Positions 47,490 to 59,679 of a stretch of DNA of 64,000 nt are shown piece by piece (position 1 is the stretch's first letter; each line of letters begins with the position of its first letter). Position numbers and translations under genes: made by a program. Location of the stretch: the NCBI GenBank assembly GCA_964030785.1, contig OZ034973.1, positions 702,132-766,131 of the forward strand, given 5' to 3'. The stretch is from Siderastrea siderea. Its lineage: Eukaryota > Cnidaria > Anthozoa > Scleractinia > Rhizangiidae. The notes under the pieces are model-generated. The model made no database searches. It had not been told where the DNA came from and was given only the letters and a program-made list of their open reading frames with translations.

Positions 47490-50400
47490 ATGGATTGCAC
47501 AGACGACAAGGAAAGCTTTCAAAGAAGCTATATAGCAGAGGAAATCCTTTCTTTGCCGGCGCAACAAGTCCTTCGTTATAGCAAAGTCAAGGATCCGTTG
47601 TCTCTGCGTTTGAACTTGATCGGCTCTTTGAAAAACTGGAAAGATGTGGCTGATTTACTTGGCTATAGCACGGAAAAGATCTTTGGTCTCTTCGCACATT
47701 ATGATTGGCCTGCATTAAAGTTACTTGAAGACTGGCTTTACCAAAAGAATGGCCGCCTAGAAAGACTTGTGGATGTGTTTACCAAGCTGGAGCTGTACGA
47801 CTGTTTGGAAGTAGTATACGAGTGTGTCAAAGGTACGTGATCAAAGATTTTGGAATCCGTGAAATTTTGTTTCTTACTTTGAAATGTTTAGGTCAAGGAA
47901 AATCGCTCTTTTTGTCAAATTATCGAGAAGTGATTCAAGCAGGAAAAGCCATTTCGTCGTTTGGTTGAAAATTCTGTCGTGTGGAAACAAACATGTACTT
48001 TATCATGCAGATTTGGCAAGCAAAGAACTCAGACCGTAACCTTCGAGTGTTTTCGATGTAGATTTTTCCCCATACCGGCATCTCGATTAAGTGCCTTTGT
48101 AAATGTAGGTGAACTGTTAGGTGAGATCTGCAGTGTTTTATAGAAGCTAAGTTGGTGAAATTGAGGCAAGTATTGCAAGATGAAAGAAAACAAATGATGC
48201 TACATTTGCAGGCATATTTCAGCCTTGTAATCTTGTGTAAGTTATATTAACTAGCTTTTTTGAATACCGAAATTGCCTCCCACATATGTTGCATTTCGCC
48301 TAAATATAATAGTAAAGTGGTTCATGTATATGGCCAGGTTATTAATTTTATATAGTTATAGGCGTGAAAAACGTTTTTCTTCATAGATCTATTCATCGCG
48401 CTTATTTTTCACCTCCAAGCGATATGGTAAAAATGGAGGTTGTAGTTTATGCATAATTTACAGGTTTATTCGGTATCTCGAAAGGCGGTCGATCGGAGTA
48501 TGTTTATTCCCGTACTGGGAACACATTTTTAACCAATATCACGCATTTTTTCCGTTCTCTTTAACTGTGTTTGTAGCCTAATGGTAGGGTTTTCCAATCA
48601 AAACAGCGAGGAAAAATTGAATTAATTCAGAAATTCGCTTACGCGGGTGGTAAAATTTTCAAGTTTTTGTTTGTATTTGAGATGATTTCTAATGCAATTT
48701 ATATTTTCACTTGAATGCATCCAAGTAAGATGTTTAGGTTTTTAATTTAATAATGAGATGAACGTTGAATTTTTTTCCTCTTTTTCTGAATCTTTGTGTT
48801 GGTTACGGAAATAATGAGTAATTCGAGAAACACGTCTGTGACCTACCGTGCAGCTAGTTCAAAAGTTTGGATCTCTTCCGGTATTTGTGGATTAAAGCCG
48901 CAGCACGTCTTTGCGTGAAGTACCTTTTCCCTCCACAAAATTTAATGTGACTGGATTGTAATTACTGAACATTATTTTGTGTGCTCATTTTTTTTCCTTT
49001 TTGCCCCTACATTTCCTTGTAGCTTGTGTATTTCATCCAGGGCCCAGTCATGTTTAAATCAGTTTAACTGGTTACCTACCATTGAAGTGAACTTTGATGT
49101 TGTTTGTTTCCCAGTATTTTGAAAAATAACATTTGAAATTGTTTTCCAGGTCCATCCCAACCAAAATGTTCCCTCAATTTAGTAATCCATCCGATCCGGA
49201 ACATACATTTTAGAAAGCGCCTTGCAGAGGTTCCAGATGCCCTCATTTTCAGTGAACCAGTGGAAAATGATGGGATTAGCACTTGACAGGGTCAAGGAAA
49301 ATGTGGGCAACTTGTGTTGCGAAAATGAAAGGATTTTTCACTCTTCGTTACCGGATACCAGTTCAACAACTATTCCTGAATCTCGCATCCCGTTCATAAA
49401 TACAATCCCAAATCTCGCTCCCCCTTTCCTCTCAAATCCCGAATCCCGGTCTTCAAATAAGCCAAATCCAGGATCCCAAAAAACCTATTGGGAACGCTCT
49501 GTTTTGGGGGGGGTGGGATGCCCATTAAATCTGGCATTTATTACTAAGAGATTTTTGTGGATGGTATTTTGTCATTTGCTGTTTTGCAACGTTTTGTGCT
49601 GCTAGATTGGTAAATGTATGAGGATGAACATCTGACTTTTAAAAATCGACATTACACGTGCGTAGCTAGTGCCAGTTCCCAACCGCACGTTAAAAACAAA
49701 AATCCCTAAAACTCAGAGGAAAGAAGGTAGAGTTCCGATTTTTTTCAGAAATCGGACATAATTCAGCCCTCTTTATCATCTGATGCAAGCAATAACTGTT
49801 ATTACAAAGAACGAGAAAACTACAGTACCGCTCAAAGGAAAGTTACCACCCTCTTGCGAGACGCGAATTGCGTCGTGCGCTACGCGATTCTCGTAGCGCG
49901 CGATGCGACTTTTGTCGTGCGCGAAGCCCTAAAAACTGTAAGTATTGTAGCTTAAAATTCTCTCGTAATTTTGATTGCCTATTGTAAAGCGAACGCCGAT
50001 TGATAACGATCATTGAACGATCGGAGAACCCGGCGCCATTCGCGTCGTTTCGAGCAAAAACTAAGAACTGCTTTGCAAATTCCAAGTGCGTGAATTTCAC
50101 ATGTACATGCAACTTTACATCAGATTATTGCCAACAGCAATTCTAAACGACAATTCTTTATATACCTTAACATTAAAAAGCCACATCCATGGTTACATTA
50201 AACGAATGGAAAGCAAATCTATAAATTTACCAAATGATCGATCGAACCACATTCTTCATCGAACAAATTTAACCGCTGCACATGTAAGGCTTCTAATTTC
50301 ACTTCGACAGGTTATTCCACAAACGTATTTTGTCACCGAAATCTGCTGGATCAGTTAACTGCTAATATTTCGTGGCTCTCGTGTGTTTTTAAATTCGATA

Positions 50401-53400
50401 GTGATCTGTCGAAATTAGACAAAAACTTGCCGATCGTTCGATCCGAAGCGCACACTTCGTGCTTTGTCAACAAAGGACACAAAGCGCTTGTCAACTTTCT
50501 TCGGCATTTTTATTTTAAATCGATAGAATCAAGTTTTATAGTGAATGAAATTTTGAAAGCGATGTGTCAAAAAGGCTGTGAGTTAACAAATTTCCCTCGA
50601 AAATTCTTGATTTTGGATGGCATCATGCGTTAGTAGCAGACGTGACAGGTTTCAAGTTACACATCCACGTTGTTTTGAAGTTATGCAAATTGGTGAATAT
50701 ATGCCAATTATTTTTAGCTACTTTTGTCCATGTGTTTCAGCGAATTGAAGGTAAATTATACCGCTTGCTTGATAAAGAAAACTAAATCGTTTTACTTTAT
50801 TTAAGCGAATTCACTATGTCTCTTGCTAAAAGAATCTTCAAACACGTTCTCTGTTTTCAGTTTTTACCGAAAGCGATGTGTTGATCGCTGATGTCGCGAG
50901 CTCGAGCGTAGCGAACTTCAAACACAATCTTATTTCAATCAACTTGTTTATGGCTAACAGGTATATGTGTTGGATATGAATTTTAAGACTCGCCAATCCA
51001 TTTTTATGTACTACTGATGACAAAGCCAAAGAAATTTGGCAAAACATGTCGCAATTGGAAACGAAAACTACAGACATATTCGATTGCGATGTATTACGTC
51101 GCCAGCTATGAAAAATAAACTCAAACTCATACGCTTAAAGTTAGTTCTAATATTTGCATCAAGGAAAACCAGAAACATATCAAATCCTTCTTTCTTGGTG
51201 TCGCACCAAAGCACCGAAGTGTCTGAAATGCTAACCCGTGAAAATCGCTTTGCGAATTTCATCGGTAAATCGTTCCTAATTTATGCCAAAATTGCCGCTT
51301 CAGTGACTCTCGCGCTACGCGAATCGCGTAGCGCACGATGCGATTCTCGTAGCGCGAGACGCGAATCACGTAGCGCGCGAAACGAGATGCGACTGGTAAC
51401 TTTCCTTTGGGCGGTACTGTACAGTACAAAAGGTATTGATACATGTACTCATGATGTCATAGCTTCTATAATAACGCAAATTTCAAGATATCGATACATC
51501 AAGTTTTGCATCTTGATGATTGTTAAATATTGGCACTGTTTTCAATAATCAAAACTGTATGCCATTTAAGTTTAAGGGCCCATTACAGTATCTTTTTAGG
51601 CCGTTGCTAGGGAAAAATGGATTTGCTGTAACTCAACACATGTATGCTTTCATTGGACCAAATTTGGACAACATTCATTGAGGGCAAGTATGGTTCAGTT
51701 TATGACGTCATCGGACCACGCCCCAAGTTACGTGATCAGAAACAGAAAAATGCGTTTTTACTTCAAGACTTACCTTTTTGTCCATAATTTCTTGTACCGT
51801 ACCATTTCATAAGCCGTCTTGAGGAAATTTAAGCATGCGTTTTGGTTTACGAAGAAAAATAAACAAATAAGAATGAAAAATGTACTTCTTTGACCACTCT
51901 TTTGGGTATAATTTTTTTGTTTTCTGTTTTTTCGCAAAAAGGATGCTTAAATTTCGAGAAAAAAAGTTTTTTTTTCGAATTCTTTTAAAATGCAGCAGCT
52001 ACGTTTACTTCTCGACGAGAAAAGTACATTTTTCGCGGCACCGGAAGTGACGCTACTTTTTTCAATGGCCAGGTGCCTAAGCGTTAAATGGCTAGGTCGC
52101 TAAGGCGATAATTTTCCCATTCTTGGCATCGTGGACGGTAGCTGAGCTGAACTGAGCTGTTGTTGGAATAATTGCCGCGAGTCAGATAAAAACCAGGCGA
52201 TCTGTTTTACGAACGGCGCAAGCCATTCAACAATGTGGATCCACCGAGTCGAAGTTGACTTGGTCCAGACTTTGAGTCCAGAGAATTTTATGATAATCTT
52301 TGAAATACTGCCTACTGACAAGGAATGAAAGAGCACGATTACGTTACGTATTGCAGTGCAGACCTTGGACGAGTTGTGGCTTTCACGACAGAGGTATCAC
52401 TCTTCAAGCTGAATTTCTGTCCACATCGACTGCACTCGAACTCAAAATCTTCAACTGTGTTTTGTTTTACCGAACAAAATTCGTATTTTTCAGTCCTTTC
52501 TACAGTCACAGTCTTTTAGATCGCTTAAATTACTTTTTGCTAATTTCTCAAGTGATGTTGTTAGCAGACGTTGCCCATCACATGTATCGAGCTCACCATT
52601 ATTTGTCAGGTATTCTATCGTGTGCTTTAATAATAGCATTGTCAATGTGGGCATGAAATTCGCGCGATTAGAGCTGCTTTCAAGGACAATTTACAAGACT
52701 TCCTTTCTTGCTGTATGCTGCTCCACGCTGTCCTGCGACAGTGGCTGCAAGTCAGTGGCGTCGAGAGCTTCGTTTCTTGAAGAGCTGTCTAAACACTGGA
52801 GGTGCTCAGGTTCGGAAGGACAGTTCACAGGTTCGCACATCGATTACAGTTTTCTAGCAAGCAACGTCAGGTAGTTTGGGAGCAGTCGAAGTCACGGCCG
52901 CGGACACAGGCAGGGATTTCTTTATGGGTTCGGAATGATAGCACAGTACTTATTTCGGTTTGCCTCCGCATCACTGACATTTCTATCCCCGACCTGACAC
53001 TGAAAATCTTTGAATGTCGGCTTTTTGCGATCTGCATTTCCCCATCGACTTGCAGCCATCGCTGCGCTTTCTGTTTACGTGCGTACGTGGATAGCTTCGA
53101 GCTCATTTTCAACTGAAACACCCAGTTTAAGAAATAAAGGTACAACTCACATGTTGCAAAGGTAAAACAGAAAATTAAAATCAATTTAAAAAGTAAACAA
53201 AAAGTTTCTTTTGTGTTTGTCGCAACGAAATAGAAAAATTATCGGCGACTTGAACCGGCGACGGGCCGGCGCCGGGAGGCCAGAAAGCGCGCGAAAAATT
53301 TGCGGACGACCGGAAGTAAAATTGCACGTGCATGGCAACCGCGTATCATAGCAACGAGATACTTTAATGGGCCCTTAAGGCTTTTTTCTGTTCAGGTCAC

Positions 53401-56400
53401 ATGACCTGCCAAATATGGTTGCGACTCGAAAATCCTGAACACCTTTCCCATGGAACAAACATGACGAAGCAGCTTATCTGTGGAAGTTGGGGTTTCCAAG
53501 ATATGTGGACTAGGAACTTCCCATAGCAACAATATGGTAGTTAAGAGTCTCCCCCCTTAACTAGCCATGGGCTGAGGGAGCATAAAAAATCCGCTGGAAG
53601 ATAATATTTCCTCGCCTCACAAAGGGGTCACAGATTTGCCCATAATCTGCAGTTTGCTTATTGTAAATCTTATGTAAATTACATCACACCCATTTCAGGG
53701 TTTTTAGAACATTCCTTAATATTTAGACTCATTCTAATTTATTTTATCTCAATTTAATTTATTTTTATTTTATGTATTTGATTTTTCTTAATTTATTTTA
53801 GAATATGAAGAAGCAGCATCAGTAAATAACAACAAACCTAAAGAAGATGACAATGACTCGAATGTTGACTTCCAGGGAAATCATAAAGAAAAATATCAAC
53901 ATGGTACTGATAGTTCTATGTCCACTGCAAGCAGCATTACGACTGGAAGTTGTACAATGGGGACATCAACAGATTATAGTACTGAAGAAGACTCATCCAT
54001 GATGACAGATTACTCATCAACTTCAAGTTGTCCACCTTCTGAAACATGCAGTGTAGCTACAGACAGTGCAGATTTCAGTGTTAAAGTTGAAGATTTAAGT
54101 TCTGTTGACAGTAACTGTAGCAGAGAGTCAGAAGGGAAATGCGTTAGTTGTGACAATCTCAACAGTGACAATGGTAAACATTCAGTGGCAATGTTGCAAA
54201 AACCAGAATTTCTCAGGGTTCAGAGTTGGTCTGGAACAGGACATGTAGATAAACAGCCAAACCTTCCGCAATCTATGGGTGGTGAAAGAAGTCTGTTTAC
54301 TCGTTCATTTTCTCAACCTAACGATATGAAATCCAAGGTTGGTGCAGAGACCAAAAGGAAATCTTTTAGGAAAAGGATTGCCAGACTTTTCAAAAAACCT
54401 AAGCAACACAAAAAGTCACCCATACAATCTATGGACGAGATGACCCCTGCTACATCCACAGTTACTACAGATTCAAGCCATGACATGTCAACGACTAAAA
54501 CATTTACTGTCACAGGATCTTACAGTGAACCTTCTCAAAAACCTTGTGAAAATTTGTCCCCGCTCAAGGTAGAGGAGGCCCGGCGATTGTCCCTTACAGA
54601 CAGTTTGAGCTCAGGAGAATCCGTGTCCTCTCCAACATCACCTGGCTATGAGTCGGGGTACATGTCATCAGAAGGTAACTATGATTTACTAAACATTAAT
54701 TATTGTAATAACTACTAAACAACGACATCAGGGCTGCCAATAAGGGCAGAGATCTGATTATTTTATAATTCATATTTCTTCTTGCTATTGTAATTTTGAG
54801 CTCTGCCAACTTCGATAGCCAAACCAGGGGGAATTTATTGTAAATTTGTGTCTTTGTTGTAAGGTACTGTAGAAACAAGCGTAAGTTAGATAAACAAAAT
54901 GAATAAAGTAAATTTATGTGAATTGAAGGAACTAGTTGTTTAGAGTACATCAGTTCTGAAGACTATTATTAAAGATCTTGGTTTTCAGTTTCATTTAAAT
55001 CTTGATTTTTTTCAGGATTTCTTTGTAATTGCTTAAGTTGCTTAAACCTCTTACAAGGATCTTTTTGTCAGTGCATCTTTGTAGTCTCTTTCGTTTAACT
55101 TGCTTGACCTTACACAAGCTTGGTGATCACTTACGAAGTAAATTTACATTACTGAGAAGTCACTGTCTCACAGGGGGCCAATTTCAAAGCACGAAAATGA
55201 TGCCCACAAGATTTGAATCTTGCTGAAATGTTGAACATCTAGCAATCTTATAGCCTGCGTAGCAGGCATTTCTGTAGGGCTTTCCGCGGGTTTGAAGCAT
55301 TGTTCGCTTTTTCAACGTGCAAATATTGGGGCGAGCGCAAAAAAGTGTGAGAAGGGGGAGGGAAAGGAAGGAAAGGAAATGTTTGCCCGCAAACCACACA
55401 ATTTTGAAAAACCTGTGCGTCCATGAAGAGTTTCCTGATTGGCGTGGTATGGTAGTGTTGACTGCCAAGTGATAAATCAATCAATCAAATCAGGTATGTT
55501 CATTTGAGTGTCACTCGCATGAACACAACTAACTGGTTACTTTCCTTGTCTTGGGGAATTCTTGTAATAACTTTCCCACACCAATTCACTATCACTATTT
55601 TTACCTGAAGTTCCTCTCCAGCTGGTAAATCGTCGCTGTTCAGGTTTGACTCAAGAAGATCATTTTTGTCCTGATCCGACAGCAGATCTCAAAGACTTGT
55701 GGGAAGCTTTTTCCAACATGGAGGAATTTACACGAACATTCTTTCAACAAGGACTGTTGCCTGACAGAGTTTGGTGCAGCCGTTTAATTACACAAGTTCA
55801 TAGACTGCTTTGGCGGAGTTTGGGAAACAGCAGACTAGCTACCTATTGCTTTCGAATAACTTCGAATAATGCTCCTAAATTCTGAATTTTTCGAGCGTAA
55901 GAATTGCACAGGCACATGGTCAGAGAATAGCTCCAAGTTTTGAACAGCTTCCACTCTAACCGCTCTGCAAAGATTAGCGAGAATTGTTCCATAAGAATCC
56001 CTTCTTTTGGAACAGGAAAAGGCTTTCTGAAGAAACTAAACCCAATTTTCCCAGTTGAGATGAAGTTCCAAATTTAACTGTGAAATTACAACAAATCCTG
56101 AAGTTATTGCTTGGAGTTTGTTTTGATTTTGATGGAAGTAAATTTTGTATCATCCGGTGATTTGTTATTCGTAAAATCAATTATTTATAAGATGTCACAC
56201 TGTGAATTTATCCAACTGCGAAAGTGTCAAAGGGTTGTTTTTCAAAATCGTGGGGTTTGCGGGCAAGCAAACTTTTTCTCGCCTCCCCTCTCCCTCCTTG
56301 CTCCTTCCATCAGTGTCACGCTCACATCAATTTTCGCGTCGCCAAAAAGCAAAAAATGCCTCAAATGGGCGGAAAAATCTTTGGAAATGCTTGCTACACA

Positions 56401-57850
56401 GGCAAGCTATCTTAAGCCTAAGAAATGTTAAAAGTCCAATCCAGGCCATTATATAAGAACTTACCATCAAGGAGATGATATTAAAAATTAGTTTTCTCAG
56501 TGAATGATGATCAGGGTTTTCTTTCTACACAGGCCCAACTGTTAGTTCGGGAAAGTCCATCTCCATCATTCATTGCTCTGATTTAGAGGAAGAATCCTAT
56601 CAAACAGAGGTGTTAAAGCTGTACGATCACTTCAGTGAAAAGTTAGGCTACAAGTGCCACTTGGACAAGCTGGAGATGTGGAAAATAGCAGAAAACAAGT
56701 TTCGCTATGCATTGCGAAGAGTGCAACACAGCGATTTTGTGTTTATTTGTGTTTCACCAGAGTTGAAAAGAATTTTTGACTCCTCTCTTGAAGATATCAG
56801 TGAACAACTTGAAGGTTGGTTGGTTTTACATGTAGTTTTATGTTCAAATGCAAATTCTTCCCACTGGGTGCCATATGTAGTTTAAAAAATTAAAATGTAG
56901 ATCAGCTCTGAACATGTGAAACCAAAACATACATGTAGTGTTGATTACTTCTGGAATAAATTAATTACAGTGCAAGTAAGGTCAGGGTGAATGTATTACA
57001 GTGTAGTGCACCGTGCTGCTGTGAATGCATTTTACTAAAAATTTGGGTACTTTACAGTGCAAGTAAGGTCAGGGTGGATGTAAGAATTACAGTGTAGTGC
57101 ACCATGCTGCTATGAATGCATTTTACTGAAAATTTGGGAACTTTACAGTGCAAGTAAGGTCAGGGTGAATGTAAGAATTACAGTGTAGTGCGCCATGCTG
57201 CTATAAATGCATTTTACTGAAAATTTGGGAACTTCACAAAGAAAATTCACGGGAAACAAAATCTTGACGAAGTTTTGCAACATCTTTTGTTTGATCTGGT
57301 TTAAAATTTGAAAGTCTTTGCTAAAGTTTGTAACTAAGATCTGCAGTGCTGTGAAATCTTAATGGTGAACTTTTGTAATGGTTACATGAAATTTTTTGTG
57401 CAGAGCTTGTGCTTCACCAAAATAAAAGTTTCCTAGAACTGGTTTTTTCCTATGTGACAACAGGAGAGCTCAAAATTTGAAATTAATTTTCTTTAACTGG
57501 GCACATACGCTCTGCGTTTACTAGTCATGATGTTATTAACCAGCATCAAATTGTTTAATTTTTCAGATGATGGTAACTGCATCCTACGTCTCGAATCTGA
57601 TCTAATATTAAGTGACCTTGCAAATCACGGAAGCAACCGGAAAGGCAAGTTCATGACCATCATCCTGGCAGGGTCTTCCAAGAGAGATGTACCTTGCTTC
57701 TTGGAATCATATATGAAGTACCAGTGGCCAAAGGATGAGAGGAAAATCCGCTGCATTATAGAAGAACAACCAGAGATTATCCCGGTGCCAGTTTCAAGCA
57801 TCAAAACTGATCCACCCTCACAGGTTGTTAGACCAGCAGGACTGATCTAA
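47490..57850 (+). CDS. Death-SEFIR adaptor, Act1/CIKS-like
   Basis: Exons 47490-47832, 53802-54674, 56533-56814 and 57567-57850, all joined in phase 1, give 593 aa. Residues 8-110 form a Death domain (LRLNLIGSLKNWKDVADLLG, then HYDWPALKLLEDWL). Residues 115-405 are a Ser/Thr-rich, probably disordered linker with a basic cluster at about 297-318 (RKRIARLFKKPKQHKK). Residues 411-560 form a SEFIR domain (KSISIIHCSD, WKIAENKFRYALRRVQHSD, then VFICVSPELK), completed in exon 4. Act1/CIKS proteins use SEFIR to bind IL-17 receptors and signal to TRAFs and NF-kB. Some invertebrate members also carry a Death domain; that comparison is from family knowledge. No canonical TRAF6 motif is seen in the linker. 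Without the second splice, exon 2 would end 14 codons later. Confidence 0.8.
47833..49820. other. Intron 1 of the Death-SEFIR gene, 5' part
   Basis: About 2 kb of AT-rich sequence with no exon fitting phase 1 and no recognised repeat. Confidence 0.35.
49823..51419. mobile_element. 1.6-kb non-autonomous Tc1/mariner-like element
   Basis: The ends CAGTACCGCTCAAAGGAAAG and its imperfect complement (CTTTCCTTTGGGCGGTACTG) are flanked by TA on both sides (49821-49822 and 51420-51421). Inside each end is a GC-rich palindromic stretch built from TACGCGA, GTAGCGCG and GATGCGA words (49855-49925 and 51305-51395). TA duplication fits Tc1/mariner. Open frames inside are short and do not resemble a transposase. 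Confidence 0.75.
51572..53378. mobile_element. 1.8-kb TTAA-type transposon, no recognised transposase
   Basis: The ends TTAAGGGCCCATTACAGTAT and the complement of ACTTTAATGGGCCCTTAA are inverted, with TTAA at both junctions. Internally there are moderate frames (52300-52656, 52620-52874 and others), but none carries a transposase motif I recognise. A region at 52720-52920 has reasonable coding character. It may be a Kolobok- or piggyBac-type derivative with captured sequence. Confidence 0.7.
53379..53801. other. Intron 1, 3' end
   Basis: T-rich run leading to the TTTATTTTAG acceptor of exon 2. No other feature. Confidence 0.4.
55250..55410 (+). repeat. AGCCTGCGTAGCAGGC repeat, forward copy
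   Basis: It starts TAGCCTGCGTAGCAGGCATT and ends near TTTGCCCGCAAACCACA, then ATTTTGAAAAACC. An inverted relative lies at about 56235-56415 in the same intron. Confidence 0.65.
55622..55885 (+). other. Coding-like island in intron 2 of the Death-SEFIR gene
   Basis: After acceptor-like sites at 55621 and 55643 an open frame continues to a stop at 55883. It contains protein-like sequence (DPTADLKDLWEAFSNMEEF, then GLLPDRVWCSRL). The second acceptor would join exon 2 in frame (phase 1), but no donor follows, so it could only be an alternative last exon. It might equally be a fossil of a transposon protein. No family is recognised. Confidence 0.35.
56235..56415 (-). repeat. AGCCTGCGTAGCAGGC-type repeat, inverted copy
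   Basis: The minus strand reads TAGCTTGCCTGTGTAGCAAG and continues to TTTGCTTGCCCGCAAACCC and ATTTTGAAAAACAA, parallel to the copy at 55250-55410. Together they could pair in the unspliced transcript. Confidence 0.6.
56968..57237. repeat. ~90-bp tandem repeat, three units
   Basis: The marker CAGTGCAAGTAAGGTCAGGG starts at 56968, 57055 and 57146. Units share ACAGTGTAGTGC, GCTGCT(A/G)T(G/A)AATGCATTTT and AAATTTGGG. It lies in the intron between the two SEFIR exons. Confidence 0.85.
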
Positions 57851-58378
57851 TTCTTCAAGGTTTGTAGGATTCTGGTAGTCAAATCGTTCATAAAATACAA
57901 ACCAGGAACCTATTCACTCAACACAGTTATGTAACAACACAGTTACATACATTGTAAATGTATGCATTGTAAGACAGTTTTGCAAATGAGTACATGTAAC
58001 TTGATGAACACTGTTTTTGAGTCCACACATCCCTTCATTTGTGAAAAAAAGAAAGTGATGATTTTTTCTGACTTGACTTGGAGTGACATTTGAAAATAGA
58101 CAGTATCCATTGTTACCCGCCATCATTAAGCTTGGTACTCTACTGAACTCAGCCCATGATAATATTGACAATTCTTATGAATTTAGGGAATTTAGATCTC
58201 AGAGATAGAAATAACAGTTGGTTATGGGATAGTGTCGAGGCGCATTATTGGTGTAGTGGATATTCCATTTCTCTGCCCCCCCCTTTCCCTCAATCAGATA
58301 GTAGTCCTTCACATGGCTACCACCCCCCCCCCCCCTCCCGCAAGCATTTTGTTAAGATGCCCTTACAATTTACTGACA
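57851..58378. other. 3' flank of the Death-SEFIR gene
   Basis: 3' UTR and downstream sequence. C-rich runs occur near 58278-58290 and 58322-58340. No clear polyadenylation signal close to the stop codon. Confidence 0.3.
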
Positions 58379-58620
58379 CCCAGTTGTTCAAAGCAGGGTT
58401 AAGCTAACCCAGAATTAGCGTTAATTTTTAATTCCGTTTTATAGCCAAACGAGACAGATTCCTGTAAATCTTTTTTGCCTTACATTTTGACTTTGGTTGC
58501 TTTAAAATGGTCACTTGGAATTTGCTGTGAAAACTGTTTTGAAATAAGAGAAACAGTGATCTTGGTTACATTTTAATCCAGTACCCCAGGTTTGCGTTAA
58601 CGGGCTTTTGAACAACTGGG
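58379..58620. mobile_element. MITE with CCCAGTTGTTCAAA ends, copy 2
   Basis: The left end CCCAGTTGTTCAAA and right end TTTGAACAACTGGG are perfect inverted repeats identical to those of the 115-bp element at 10262-10376. The interior (242 bp in total) is different, with a second inverted pair (GGGTTAAGCTAACCC region and GCGTTAACGGGC). Confidence 0.8.
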
Positions 58621-59589
58621 CCCCTGGTGGAGAGCCTGTGGAGTAAAGTTTCTAGTCTAAGGAAACAACATTTCAGGATGCTGATACCAAGCCTTGAAGC
58701 ACCAGCCCTTTGAGAGTTTCTTATAAAAATAATTATTATATAAATTTTCAACAGCCAAGTGTGACTTGGTAATGGCACAATAACCAAAAATATATATGAT
58801 ATATCCCTTATTATTATTCTATTTCCGCCACTATGTCGTTTTCTCATTATAAGGGTGGGAAAAGGGGCAAAACAAGACATCATGCAGTTTAGAATCCTGT
58901 ATTACATTGTTGTGTCTTGGTTTGACTGGTTTACAGCTAAGCGTTAGAGCTAAGGCAAAGGGAAAGTGAACTAGAATAATAAATACCTTATTTGTAGGTA
59001 TCCATGCATATTATCTGTAAAGCTGTATAAGAAGATTTATGCACTCTATTTGTTATGTCAGTTTTCCAGTTCATTTTGTTTACTTGGCTTTTGTAGTTGT
59101 CTAGCTCTATTATAATCAGTCAAAATACAAGTTTGAATAGTAATAATAGTGACATAACCAATCAAAGCAAAGGCATATCATGTATTTCATCCAAACACAA
59201 TTTCTCTATTAACAGGAAACAACTTTGCCGTAACTTTGGCTGAGGCATACACAATAGTATAGTGGTTCATCATAATTGTTTCTAAAGCTGTGGTTTAATA
59301 CTTCAAGGGAAATATTATCACAGGACAGTTGCTCCTCATCTTGCAGATTATCCTGTAGTCAAGGATACATGTAGTTTAGTTTTTTGACAGGTTAACCTTG
59401 GATTACTGACGTGTGTTTAACAAGCACCTTGGAATGCCAGAAGAGCGACTTCCACTAATGTGGTCACATTTTTACTCACTTGGTCTCCTCTGTCTTTCTA
59501 ATCCAACGTGGCGGTTTTAGGACATGATGGGATATTTAATGTTTATGATCATGATGAAAAGAGCATTCCCATTGGCTTCCTGAATGGTC

Positions 59590-59679
<90 letters not shown>

